A DNA stretch of 64,000 nt from JBMYRH01 sp049602155 (lineage in GTDB: Bacteria; Myxococcota_A; UBA9042; PHBI01; JBMYRH01): the NCBI GenBank assembly GCA_049602155.1, contig JBMYRH010000012.1, positions 131,765 to 195,764 on the forward strand, read 5' to 3'. The translations under genes and the position numbers were made by a program. Shown piece by piece: positions 55,754 to 64,000 of the stretch (position 1 is the stretch's first letter; the number at the start of each line of letters is the position of its first letter). The notes beneath the pieces were generated by a model. The model searched no databases. It saw only the letters and a list, made by a program, of their open reading frames with translations, and was not told the DNA's origin.

Positions 55754-57013
55754 ATGACCCGCTTCACAACGACCTCTATCGTCATGCTGACCCTCCTCGT
55801 CGCCTGTGGTGGTGAGACGCTCAGTGACCCGGCCTCGGACGCCACCACCGAAGACGTCAGCGCTGCGGTGCCTGATGCCGAACCCGACGCGGCCTCCGAT
55901 GAGCTCGGCGACGCGACAGCCGAGCCCGCGCTCGACGTGACTTCCGAGCCGGAACCTGAGCCCGATGTGGCGCCCGAGCCCGCGCTCGACGTCGACACGG
56001 GGCCTGAGGAGGACGCCGAGGTCGCGCCTGAGGAGGACGCCGAGGTCGCGCCTGAGGAGGACGCCGGGGTCATGCCCGATGAGGACGCCGGGGTCATGCC
56101 CGACGAGGACGCCGGGGTCATGCCCGATGAGGACGCCGGGGTCATGCCCGATGAGGACGCCGGGGTCATGCCCGATGAAGACGCCGGGGTCATGCCCGAT
56201 GANNNNNNNNNNNNNNNNNNNNNNNNNNNNNNNNNNNNNNNNNNNNNNNNNNNNNNNNNNNNNNNNNNNNNNNNNNNNNNNNNNNNNNNNNNNNNNNNNN
56301 NNTGCGAGGCGGGGGTCTGCGAGTGTGCGCCCAGCTGTGGTGACGCGGCGTGCGGCGACGATGGTTGCGGCGGTAGCTGTGGTGCGTGCGACGAAGGCGA
56401 GAGCTGCGAGGCGGGGGTCTGCGAGTGTGCGCCCAGCTGTGGTGACGCGGCGTGCGGCGACGATGGCTGCGGTGGTAGCTGCGGTGAGTGCGCCGCTGGT
56501 GAGACCTGCGACACAGGGGTGTGCGCCGCTGCGAGCCTCTGCCCACCGACGGGGCCCTTTGGCACGTCGGCCGGTGACACCACTGATGACTGGTCGCTTC
56601 TGGACTGTGATGGGGTCGCTCACAGCATCCATGCCCTCTGTGAGCTCAGGGCGGTGCACATCTTCTCGTTTGCCGGTTGGTGAGGTGGCTGCGTCAGCAC
56701 CGCCAGTTCGGCGGACGCCCAATACGAAGCGCTCAAGGCCATCGGTGGAGAGGATTACGAGGCCTTCTTCCTCATCATGCAGAACTCAAGCGGCGGCCTG
56801 CCGACGCAGGGGTATTGTAATCAAGTGAAGGCTCAGCATGGCTTGACGATGCCGGTGCTCATCGACGACGGGACGATCATGTCGGCCCTCGGGATCACCA
56901 GCGCGAACCACTGGAACATCGTCTTTGGCGAGGGTGGGGAGATCGCTTACAAGGCCAAGGGCGGGAGCACGGACGCCAAGGCCGAGGACAAGATCATCGA
57001 GCTCCTGGAGTAG
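55754..57013 (+). CDS. Candidate selenoprotein: Cys-rich repeat lipoprotein with thioredoxin-like U-x-x-C domain (assembly gap inside)
   Basis: Lipoprotein signal MTRFTTTSIVMLTLLVAC, an Asp/Glu/Ala linker, eight 8-residue EDAGVMPD-type repeats, the 100-N gap, then 34-residue Cys-rich repeats (CEAGVCECAPSCGDAACGDD...). A redoxin/thioredoxin-like domain follows: RAVHIFSFAGW, then in-frame TGA at 56681-56683, then GGCVSTASSADAQYEAL and on to VLIDDGTIMSALGI, NIVFGEGGEIAYKAKGG and the stop at 57013. Both sides of the TGA are in the same frame, and the TGA falls at the first catalytic Cys of W-C-x-x-C, so W-U-G-G-C is predicted, with a hairpin just after it. Other genes here end in TGA, so it is not a Trp codon. 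Read as a stop, the enzyme would lose its redox fold. The alternative is a sequencing error or nonsense mutation. Confidence 0.75.
56006..56197 (+). repeat. Eight 24-bp tandem repeats (E/D-E-D-A-G-V-M-P)
   Basis: Eight consecutive 24-bp units: two EEDAEVAP, one EEDAGVMP, then five DEDAGVMP. They run directly into the assembly gap and form an acidic, extended stalk in the selenoprotein candidate. Confidence 0.92.
56203..56302. other. 100-N assembly gap
   Basis: Exactly 100 Ns, a usual placeholder for a gap of unknown size. It lies between the 24-bp and 102-bp tandem repeats, so a repeat-collapse gap. The true repeat number and length of the gene are unknown. Confidence 0.98.
56303..56506 (+). 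repeat. Two 102-bp Cys-rich repeat copies
   Basis: Two nearly identical 102-bp units starting at 56303 and 56405 (34 residues, each with 8 Cys: CEAGVCECAPSCGDAACGDD then GCGGSCG...). A divergent third unit begins at 56507. More copies may lie in the gap. Confidence 0.9.
56684..56719 (+). promoter_or_regulatory. Bacterial SECIS-like hairpin after the in-frame TGA
   Basis: Immediately after TGA 56681-56683. The lower stem pairs GGC/GTC (56687-56695, with a TGC bulge) with GAC-GCC (56714-56719). The upper stem pairs GCC (56702-56704) with GGC (56710-56712) around the loop AGTTC (56705-56709). The loop begins 22 nt after the TGA and contains GU, as in known bSECIS elements. Pairing was done by hand; stability was not calculated. 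Confidence 0.5.
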
Positions 57014-57022
57014 CGCGGCGCC

Positions 57023-57532
57023 TCAAGGCTTAAGTGGGTCGGCGTCAGGCTCTTGAGGCAGGTACTGGACCTCGAGGATGTCGATGAGGGTGACCTCGCC
57101 GGCGTGGTTAAGCGTCACCTCGTCGCCCTCGCTCTTGCCGATGAGGATGCGGCCCACGGGTGAGCGCCAGCTGATGCGCTGCTTGTCGACCTCGATCTCG
57201 TCCACCCCGACGAGGTGCACGGTGCGCTCGGTGCCGTCCATGTAGCCCAGGGTCACCGTTGCACCGAAGAACACCCGGTCGCCTCGGTCGATGGCCGGGT
57301 CGACGATGTCGGTCGCGTCGAGGCGCTTATTAAGCCACCTGAGTCGCCGGTCGATCTCCCGCAGGCGCTTCTTCCCATAGATGTACTCAGCGTTCTCCGA
57401 CCTGTCACCCATCGCGGCCGCCCGAGACACCTCGTCGACGATATGGGGTCGCTCGACAAACCAAAGCTGGTCGTGCTCGGCCCGAAGCCGCTTGAACCCC
57501 CGAGGGGTGATATAGTTGGTCGGCGTCGCCAT
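57023..57532 (-). CDS. greB: Transcription elongation factor GreB
   Basis: 169 residues. The N-terminal coiled coil has NYITPRGFKRLRAEHDQLWF and the acidic-tip region AAAMGDRSENAEYIYGKKRLREID. The C-terminal FKBP-like domain has VFFGATVTLGYMDGTE and ISWRSPVGRILIGKSEGDEV. The spacing and YIYGKKRLREIDRR favour GreB over GreA. Known: it enters the RNA polymerase secondary channel and stimulates transcript cleavage in backtracked complexes. Convergent with the selenoprotein candidate and divergent from the SRAP gene. Confidence 0.93.
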   Translation of the reverse strand: MATPTNYITPRGFKRLRAEHDQLWFVERPHIVDEVSRAAAMGDRSENAEYIYGKKRLREIDRRLRWLNKRLDATDIVDPAIDRGDRVFFGATVTLGYMDGTERTVHLVGVDEIEVDKQRISWRSPVGRILIGKSEGDEVTLNHAGEVTLIDILEVQYLPQEPDADPLKP

Positions 57533-57571
57533 AGGCGGCAGACCCTAACCCAAGACGGACAAAGCCTCACG

Positions 57572-58279
57572 ATGTGTGGTCGATTTGGTATCAGCGCGAC
57601 CGCCGAGCAGCTCGCGCTCCTGCTCGAGATAGATCCGAGCGACGTGCCCGAACTGCAGGCGCGCTACAATATCGCGCCGACGACGCTTGCGCCTGTGGTC
57701 CGGCATAACGCGAGCGGAGACAGAAAGGTCCACCTGGTCCGCTGGGGCCTGGTGCCGTCCTGGGCCAAGGACCTCGGCATCGGTAGCCGCCTGACGAACG
57801 CACGGTCGGAGACCGTGGTCGAGAAGCCCGCGTTCCGTGACGCCTTCCAGCGCCGGCGCTGCCTGGTGATGACCGATGGGTTCTACGAGTGGCACACGCC
57901 CAAGGGCGAGACGACCAAGCAGGCCTACCATATCGGCCTCGCTGACGAGTCGCCCTTCGCGATGGCCGGGCTCTGGGAGCGCTGGCAGCCCGATGAAGCC
58001 GAGGCGCCGCTCGACACCTTCACGATCATGACGACTCAAGCGAACTCGGTCTTAGCGCCCATCCACCACAGGATGCCGGTCATCTTGGCCCCGACCGACT
58101 ATGACACTTGGCTCTCTCGCGAGGGCTCGGTCCGGGCCGCCCGAGGCCTCCTCGCCCCTTGCCCGCCCGACGCCATGGTCCGCTGGCCGGTGAGCGACCT
58201 AGTCAACAGCTCCAGAAACGATGACCCAAGCCTGCGCAGAGCCGTCGCGTCACCCCCAGATGCGGCCACCCAAATTTAG
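57572..58279 (+). CDS. yedK: SOS-response-associated peptidase (YedK/HMCES, SRAP)
   Basis: 235 residues. It starts MCGRF, so Cys2, exposed after Met removal, is the catalytic nucleophile. Other family motifs: YNIAPTTLAPVV, RWGLVPSWAKDLGIGSRLTN, ARSETVVEKPAFRDAF (Glu), GFYEWHTPKGETTKQAYHI and APIHHRMPVIL (His). Known: it forms a thiazolidine crosslink with abasic sites in single-stranded DNA. ATG 57572 is fixed by the required Cys2; the longer reading frame from 57215 is an artefact. Confidence 0.95.
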   Translation: MCGRFGISATAEQLALLLEIDPSDVPELQARYNIAPTTLAPVVRHNASGDRKVHLVRWGLVPSWAKDLGIGSRLTNARSETVVEKPAFRDAFQRRRCLVMTDGFYEWHTPKGETTKQAYHIGLADESPFAMAGLWERWQPDEAEAPLDTFTIMTTQANSVLAPIHHRMPVILAPTDYDTWLSREGSVRAARGLLAPCPPDAMVRWPVSDLVNSSRNDDPSLRRAVASPPDAATQI

Positions 58280-58623
58280 GTAAGGTCAAAGGCCAGCCTA
58301 GGTAAGGGTCCGGCGGTAAGGGCGGGTGTCACGCAACCCACAGAGTACAAGTCTCTTGCCACCCATTGCCCCGATTGAGGGGCAATCACGCCCCACCGAG
58401 TGTGAGATTGGGAAGCTGAGGGCGATGCACGGCGATGTCGAGCGATTCCGGGGGATTAACCAATCAAGGCAAGGACCACCGCGTTCCCCGGCGTTCCCTG
58501 GCGTCCTGTGCTGACTTGAACAGGTAAGGGTGAGGTCGAAATTTCACGCTTCTGCGGGGGGGACACGGACGCACATATTGTGGCAAGATTTTGGGCATCT
58601 ACGCATCCAAGAAGAGGCCCTTT
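58280..58623. other. 344-bp intergenic region
   Basis: No gene seen. It holds a perfect stem-loop at 58365-58386 and scattered GGTAAGG-type short direct repeats (58279, 58310, 58524). The promoter of the next gene is probably within 58520-58610, but no clear -35/-10 pair was found. Confidence 0.4.
58365..58386. terminator. Stem-loop after the SRAP gene
   Basis: ATTGCCCC-GATTGA-GGGGCAAT, perfect 8-bp arms with a 6-nt loop, 86 bp after the SRAP stop. No T-run follows, so its role as terminator is uncertain. Confidence 0.4.
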
Positions 58624-61600
58624 ATGCGTTGCCTGAGAATAGTCTTCATCGTCCTTATCTTCTGCGCTTTTGACGGTTGCAGCGGCTCTGCAATCGAAGA
58701 AGGAGAGGTCGGGGCAATCTGCTCTCCGACTCAGCAGTGTAACCCCGGTCTCAATTGCGAAGAGGGGCTCTGCAGCCCGACCTCAGACCCCGCGTTTCAG
58801 ACGACTGATGGCGCAGACTCCCCGACGCCTAGCGACGTCTGGATACCCGATAACAGCGATACGCAAAGTGACCTCACGGACGCTTCGGTCTCTGCCCCAG
58901 AGAGCGACAGCGCCGCGGGAACAAGCCAAGATGTGGGTGAGAGCACAAGCCCTGAGGACGTCATCACTGACGCCTCAGAGCCAGCGTCACCAGGTGAATT
59001 TGGTGATCCCTGTGAGGAAGATGCCGATTGCTACTCTGGGCTTTGTGGCGAGCATTTAGGCGACGAGGTCTGCACCAAGACCTGTGAGAGCGAATGCCCA
59101 CCAGGGTGGTCCTGCGAGCAGGTCGTCCTCGGTGGCGGTGACCCCACCTACATTTGCGTCTCTCTATTCGAGCACCTCTGCAAACCTTGTATGGAGGGCA
59201 GCGACTGCGAGTCACTGACCACAGCCGCGGCCTGCATCACCTATGAGGGGGAGGGCTCATTTTGCGGCGCGAGTTGCGAGGTCGATGCGGAATGCCCTGA
59301 AGGCTTTAAATGTCAGGAGGCGGTCTCGACCCGGGGCGGAAGCAGCAAGCAGTGTGTTAATTCCAGCGGGGTCTGTGAATGCTCGGACCACGCAGTCGAG
59401 TTGGGCCTTCAGACCCAATGCGACATCACCAATGAGTTCGGCACCTGCAGCGCGATGCGCATGTGCACAGCGGATGGTCTGAGCGCCTGTGAGGCCTTGG
59501 TTCCGAGTGCCGAGGTTTGTAACGGCGAAGACGACGACTGCGACGGCGAGGTGGATGAAGACGAGCCCTGCGACGATGACGATGTCTGCACCTTCGACAC
59601 CTGCCTGAGCAGCGGCGCGTGCTCAAACGATATTATTGTCGGGACCCCTTGCGACGATGGTGACCCGGCGACAATCAACGACACCTGTCAGCCGGATGGT
59701 TCTTGCGAGGGCGACACCACCACGTGTCCAAGCGGCACCTGTATTCTCGACGCAGTCCCCAACGGCGAGGAGTGCGACATCACCTATAAGCCAGCGGGTG
59801 CTGTCTGTGATGATGAAGACCTAACGACCAACGTAGACGTCTGCGATGGTCAAGGCGCCTGCGCAGGGACCCCGTATACCTGCGAGCCGGCACTCTGCGA
59901 GTCCCAATCAATCCCGAACGGTATGGACTGTGATGTCGACTATTGGGCTGATGGACACCCCTGCGACGATGGGAGCCTCGAGACCAAAGACGACGTGTGT
60001 GATGGCGCGGGTGGCTGTGCCGGCACTCCGTACACGTGTGACACAGGGCAGTGCATCACAAGCTCAGTCGCCAACGGGCAGAGCTGTGACACACTTTACA
60101 AGCCCGCGGGGACAGGGTGCGATGACGGCGACCCGGCGACCAGTCAGGACGCCTGTGACGGCCAGGGCGGCTGTGCCGGTCAGGCCTTGGATTGTCCACT
60201 TGGCCCTTGTGTCGAGAGCGCCTCACCGAATGGCATAAGCTGCGGCTACGTCTACGCGGAGGTCGGGAGTGCGTGTGACGATGGGGACAGCAACACGGAA
60301 GGTGACAGCTGCAGTGCACAGGGCGAGTGCATCGGAGAGCTTATTGACTGCCCACTTGGTCCCTGTGATGAGAGCTCAACACCCAATGGCGAAGGGTGTG
60401 ACACGGTATATAAGGCCGCTGGAACCATTTGTGATGATGGCCTCTCGACCACCAAAGATGATATGTGCGACGCCGCCGGGACTTGCGGAGGGACGCCCTA
60501 CACGTGTGCACCAGGGGTGTGCGAGCTGGCCTCGACTCCTAACGGTCAGGACTGTGATGCGACCTTCGCCCCCCTCGGGACCGACTGTGACGACGAAGAG
60601 CTAGGCACTCAGAACGACACCTGCGACGGCGAGGGCACGTGCGCCGGGACGCCCTATACCTGCGAGCCGGGCCCCTGCGAGATCAGCTCGGTGCCAAACG
60701 GTGAAGGCTGCACGGTGGTGGTTTTTGACGAGGGGACCGCCTGTGATGATGGTGACCCGACCACCGCAGACGACACCTGCAATGCTCAGGGTGAATGCGG
60801 CGGGACGGCAATTGAGTGCCAGCCTCAGCAGTGTGAGATCACAAGCCAGCCTGACGGCGCGGGCTGCGCGGTGACCTATGCCGAGGCAGGGACCCCCTGT
60901 GACGACAGTGACAAGGGTACACAAGAGGACTTATGCGACGCCGAGGGCGCATGCGCTGGGACGCCTTACGCCTGCGAGCCTGGCCCCTGCGAAGTCAGCT
61001 CGGTGCCAAACGGTGAGGGCTGTGATGTGACCCTCGCCCAACCCGGGGCCCCCTGCGACGACGGCGATGAGGGGACCGAGGGCGAAAGCTGCGACCCCGA
61101 CGGGGCCTGCGTTGGCCTTAGCGATGAGTACTCGGAAGGCGTCGACTGTACTGATATTTGGAAGAAGAACCCCGACGCGCCATCAGGGACCTACATCATC
61201 GACCCCGACGGCGTGCCGACCGCGGCCATCGAGCCGACGACCGAGACAGGTGTTTTCATCAAGGCTCCAGAAGACGGTGACTATATCGAGCTCACTGTCG
61301 GTCAGGACGCCGGGGGCTCTGGCGAGACCATCCGCATCACGGTCGTCGATACTATGGGCAACCCGGGCCTCAATGAGATTCACGTCGCGCGTCTTGGGCC
61401 GGGGCAAATTCGAAACTTGATGGTCGACGCGATTAACGGAACATCGACCTCTGAGTACGTCGCCTATGGCCCCTTCTTCGATCCCGACGAGGGCCAGCTC
61501 AATGAAGTCAACGGCATCCAGGGGCTCGTGGCGACACCTGTTGATGGCGATACGGCGCAAGCGACGACCAGCATTCAGATCCACGGCGTGCCGCTTGAGG

Positions 61601-64000
61601 GTGAGTCCATCCGCTTGATGGACGCTCATGGTCATGCCCATCACCTGAGCTTCACCCGCGAAAACGACAACGTCACGATGTCTCTCATCGGCCTCGGGTC
61701 TGAAGCAGTGACGGGTGATTTGAGCACGGTCGCGGTCAAGCTCGCCTACGCACTTGAGCTCGCCGATGACGCCGATGTCCTCGAGGTCACCGCCGAGGTC
61801 GTCGACGAGGAGAACCGCGTGCTGCTCACACAAAACGCAGCAGGTGAGGCCAGCAATGTCCCGATGCGCCTGCGCAGCTTGAAGCTCTCGGGAGGAAACT
61901 TCACAGGCGGCGAGGGACCAGGTGCGGCCTTTGCCTCGCTTCGGGTCTCGACTGAGATCCCAGGAAAAGCCGGCTCGGACATCACGCTCGTCGCAAGCTC
62001 AACTCAGCTCTCTCCGACAACCGAGATCCAGACCGCCGCCTGGTGGAACGCGAGCGAGCCCCCCTATGAAGCTTACTGCGACATGACGAGCGACGGCGGC
62101 GGCTGGACGCGTGTCGCGAGCATGAACTTCGCGAGCGACGCGTGCCCTGGCGAGTGGCTGGCAGTCGACGGAGCGCCGCGCTGCGCTCGGACCGCGGCCG
62201 CCGTTGATCCGAGCACCTACGCACGGAGCGCCCTCTTCGCCTCCAATATCCTCGACGTAAAACAAGTCCGCGGTCAGGTCACGGCCCGACAGTTCGGCAG
62301 TCCCCAAGCATATGGCGGAACCGTCGCCCAAGACGCTGGGCTCGAAGAGGTCTACATGGCGGGTCTCTCCTGGACCCTCGGAGCCCCGACCCAGCGTCAC
62401 CACGTCTACAGCCAGGCCGTCAGCATCGGCACGGCTGAGTCCGGTGAGTTCGAGACCGGCGACCTTTGCCCCATCGACGGCGGGACGATGCCCCCATACT
62501 TCGCGAACGTCGAGACCTCAGCGATGTGTCAGACAGGAAACGAGGGCGGCTGGGATGACATCTACGTCTGGCATGACGCTCCCCTTTTCAGCAGCCAAGC
62601 ATTCGTCGCCAACGTCGATTATGCGACCGAGACGCACCTCGAGGGCCGCATCATGGCGCCGGACTTCGCCACCAATGAAGACATCGGCGTCGAGTCGGTC
62701 GACCTCTATGTGCGGAGCTGCAAGACGGTCTATGACGGCCAGGTCAATGGCGCAACGCAGCTCAGCGGTACCGGCGGCTATGGCGCTTCACTGGCTGACC
62801 TCGGTGACCTTGACGGTGATGGCGTGCCTGATTTGGCGGTGGGGATGCCGAGCGATGGCTCGGGTGGCTTTCAGAAAGGGGCCGTCACCATTCAGTTCAT
62901 GAACGCCGATGGCACGGTGAAGTCCCAAATGCTCATCGCGCCTGGCTTGGCTGGCTTTGACGTCGACTTTACGGCCGATAGCGGCTTTGGGAGCGCGCTT
63001 GCGACCTTGGGAGATATCGACGGCGATGGCGTCACTGACCTCGCGGTCCACTCGAACGGGTTGGCCTTTACAGGCTCGGTCTGGATCTTGCGCCTGAACA
63101 CTGACGGCACGGTCAAGGGCGCGAGCGTCATTGACGCAGACACCATCGCCGACGGCCTCTCAAGCTTTGGCGGCACGCTCTCGGAGTACGACCGCTTCGG
63201 CGCAGGGATAGGGGCGCTCCCCGACATGAACGGCGACGGGGTCCCTGAGCTGCTCGTGGGCTCACCGGGCGATGACGGGCTCGGAGAGGACCGAGGCGCT
63301 CTTTATCTGCTCAACTTGAGTCTGGATGGGGGGCTCACCCATGTCGAGGTCTTGGACATCGCTGACTTTGTATATGCCCAGGATGGACCCGCAAATAGCG
63401 CCCCTCAGGAACTCGGCGCGAGCATCGCAGTCCTCGGTGACCCCGATTTAGACGGTATCATCGAGGTCGCAGTCGGGGCGCCCGGCAACAACTTTGGCTG
63501 TGGAGAAGGCGGGGGCTCAAACGAGAACTGTGGTGGCGTTTGGCGACTTTGGCTCGAGGGATCTGGCGCGATCACTGCGAGCAGCTTTTTAAGCACTGCG
63601 ACACTCTTCGGTGAATATCTGCCAGACGCGCGCCTTGGCGCATCACTAAGTGTCGCTGGTGACCTTGACAATAGCGGCTCTCAAGACCTCCTGGTTGGCG
63701 CCCCCGGGCTCAATGATGGCGCAGGCGGCGTGGTCCTCGTTTACTCACCGAATTTCGTCGACAATCTCATCGACAATCCGACGACGCCCGGCACGCACAT
63801 CGACAGCCTAAGCGCTGGGCTCACACCAGCGCCACAACCCGGTGATGGCTTCGGAGCCGCACTGGCCTTCATGGATTTTGACGGTGACGGTGTGCATCAC
63901 CTGCTCTCAGGCGCTCCTAGCGCCAACAGCGCTGACGGGGCGCTCTGGACCGTGGGCATGCACCAGGCCTGCACCGCATGGGGAAACGGCGTCGTCGAGT
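58624..64000 (+). CDS. Giant Cys-rich lipoprotein with fibrinogen-like and FG-GAP repeats (partial, runs off right edge)
   Basis: No stop was found from ATG 58624 to the window end, so at least 1792 residues. AAGAGG lies upstream of the ATG. Signal MRCLRIVFIVLIFCAF with Cys in FDGC, then an Asp/Ser/Thr linker. CNGEDDDCDGEVDEDEPC (metal-binding-type motif) follows, then about ten ~45-residue units with CDDGD...TxxDxCD...CAGTPYTC (59640-61120). A segment with AYCDMTSDGGGWTRVA near residue 1150 recalls fibrinogen-like domains. From ~1390 there are at least six FG-GAP/integrin-alpha-like units (LGDLDGDGVPDLAVGMPSDG, LGDIDGDGVTDLAV, MNGDGVPELLVGSPGDDG). A surface adhesin or predation factor is possible; the C-terminus is not seen. 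Confidence 0.85.
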   Translation, partial: MRCLRIVFIVLIFCAFDGCSGSAIEEGEVGAICSPTQQCNPGLNCEEGLCSPTSDPAFQTTDGADSPTPSDVWIPDNSDTQSDLTDASVSAPESDSAAGTSQDVGESTSPEDVITDASEPASPGEFGDPCEEDADCYSGLCGEHLGDEVCTKTCESECPPGWSCEQVVLGGGDPTYICVSLFEHLCKPCMEGSDCESLTTAAACITYEGEGSFCGASCEVDAECPEGFKCQEAVSTRGGSSKQCVNSSGVCECSDHAVELGLQTQCDITNEFGTCSAMRMCTADGLSACEALVPSAEVCNGEDDDCDGEVDEDEPCDDDDVCTFDTCLSSGACSNDIIVGTPCDDGDPATINDTCQPDGSCEGDTTTCPSGTCILDAVPNGEECDITYKPAGAVCDDEDLTTNVDVCDGQGACAGTPYTCEPALCESQSIPNGMDCDVDYWADGHPCDDGSLETKDDVCDGAGGCAGTPYTCDTGQCITSSVANGQSCDTLYKPAGTGCDDGDPATSQDACDGQGGCAGQALDCPLGPCVESASPNGISCGYVYAEVGSACDDGDSNTEGDSCSAQGECIGELIDCPLGPCDESSTPNGEGCDTVYKAAGTICDDGLSTTKDDMCDAAGTCGGTPYTCAPGVCELASTPNGQDCDATFAPLGTDCDDEELGTQNDTCDGEGTCAGTPYTCEPGPCEISSVPNGEGCTVVVFDEGTACDDGDPTTADDTCNAQGECGGTAIECQPQQCEITSQPDGAGCAVTYAEAGTPCDDSDKGTQEDLCDAEGACAGTPYACEPGPCEVSSVPNGEGCDVTLAQPGAPCDDGDEGTEGESCDPDGACVGLSDEYSEGVDCTDIWKKNPDAPSGTYIIDPDGVPTAAIEPTTETGVFIKAPEDGDYIELTVGQDAGGSGETIRITVVDTMGNPGLNEIHVARLGPGQIRNLMVDAINGTSTSEYVAYGPFFDPDEGQLNEVNGIQGLVATPVDGDTAQATTSIQIHGVPLEGESIRLMDAHGHAHHLSFTRENDNVTMSLIGLGSEAVTGDLSTVAVKLAYALELADDADVLEVTAEVVDEENRVLLTQNAAGEASNVPMRLRSLKLSGGNFTGGEGPGAAFASLRVSTEIPGKAGSDITLVASSTQLSPTTEIQTAAWWNASEPPYEAYCDMTSDGGGWTRVASMNFASDACPGEWLAVDGAPRCARTAAAVDPSTYARSALFASNILDVKQVRGQVTARQFGSPQAYGGTVAQDAGLEEVYMAGLSWTLGAPTQRHHVYSQAVSIGTAESGEFETGDLCPIDGGTMPPYFANVETSAMCQTGNEGGWDDIYVWHDAPLFSSQAFVANVDYATETHLEGRIMAPDFATNEDIGVESVDLYVRSCKTVYDGQVNGATQLSGTGGYGASLADLGDLDGDGVPDLAVGMPSDGSGGFQKGAVTIQFMNADGTVKSQMLIAPGLAGFDVDFTADSGFGSALATLGDIDGDGVTDLAVHSNGLAFTGSVWILRLNTDGTVKGASVIDADTIADGLSSFGGTLSEYDRFGAGIGALPDMNGDGVPELLVGSPGDDGLGEDRGALYLLNLSLDGGLTHVEVLDIADFVYAQDGPANSAPQELGASIAVLGDPDLDGIIEVAVGAPGNNFGCGEGGGSNENCGGVWRLWLEGSGAITASSFLSTATLFGEYLPDARLGASLSVAGDLDNSGSQDLLVGAPGLNDGAGGVVLVYSPNFVDNLIDNPTTPGTHIDSLSAGLTPAPQPGDGFGAALAFMDFDGDGVHHLLSGAPSANSADGALWTVGMHQACTAWGNGVVE

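Noticed and set aside
56006..56197. CRISPR-like array
   Set aside because: The 24-bp units are directly adjacent with no spacers and encode an in-frame acidic peptide.
55965..56828. Alternative frame across the N gap
   Set aside because: Shadow of the repeat-rich gene: Arg/Ser/Pro low complexity, no signal peptide, and it destroys the regular Cys spacing.
56777..57013. Separate small gene after the TGA
   Set aside because: It is in the same frame as the upstream gene and is the C-terminal half of one redoxin domain; no ribosome binding site precedes its ATG. Read-through as Sec explains it better.

Overview
The window is GC-rich, densely coded bacterial DNA. It looks like a large-genome predatory or social deltaproteobacterium-type organism (Myxococcota or Bradymonadota). 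This assignment is inferred, not proven. It rests on many lipoproteins with Ser/Thr/Asp/Gly linkers, Cys-rich repeat and FG-GAP surface proteins, a trypsin-like protease with a possible MYXO-CTERM-like tail, a multiheme lipoprotein cytochrome, and a carotenoid cluster. No rRNA, tRNA, CRISPR array, insertion sequence or prophage was seen. One 100-N scaffold gap lies at 56203-56302.

Layout. 1-9550 (minus strand): a run of close genes for a secreted VIT/VWA protein, a secreted beta-propeller, a NUDIX hydrolase, a GT2 glycosyltransferase, a BY-kinase/Wzz copolymerase with a Tyr-Gly tail, and an O-antigen ligase family protein cut by the left edge. 9.7-13.4 kb: PEBP protein, ApaH, a degenerate radical-SAM-like protein and an unknown protein. 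13.8-19.4 kb: a two-gene lipoprotein operon, the second protein carrying 15 LNR/Notch-like repeats. 19.5-30.6 kb: metabolic genes (FdhD, mannose-6-phosphate isomerase, aldo/keto reductase, PA0069-type radical SAM protein, sirtuin overlapping a MatB-like acyl-CoA synthetase, glycerate kinase overlapping BtpA) plus a beta-propeller lipoprotein. 30.6-37.5 kb: surface and electron-transfer lipoproteins, including an 11-heme cytochrome. 37.5-42.5 kb: YdiJ-type D-2-hydroxyglutarate dehydrogenase, SDR, small membrane protein, MsrA.

42.5-54 kb is a photoprotection region. crtE-crtI-crtB and a fused lycopene cyclase/CrtW-type ketolase overlap or abut, and lie behind two FNR/CRP-like palindromes. They are followed by a membrane adenylate cyclase, a DUF523-DUF1722 protein, an SDR/DUF2867-like protein and a class II CPD photolyase. 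The predicted carotenoid end product is a ketocarotenoid such as canthaxanthin.

54-64 kb holds an M23 peptidase, a lipoprotein joining a phosphatase-like domain to a single-heme DUF3365 domain, a candidate selenoprotein, GreB, an SRAP protein and a giant lipoprotein open at the right edge. The selenoprotein is the strongest novelty. An in-frame TGA at 56681-56683 sits exactly where a thioredoxin-like fold would have its first catalytic Cys (W-U-G-G-C). The same frame continues for 110 codons, and a bSECIS-like hairpin lies just after the TGA.
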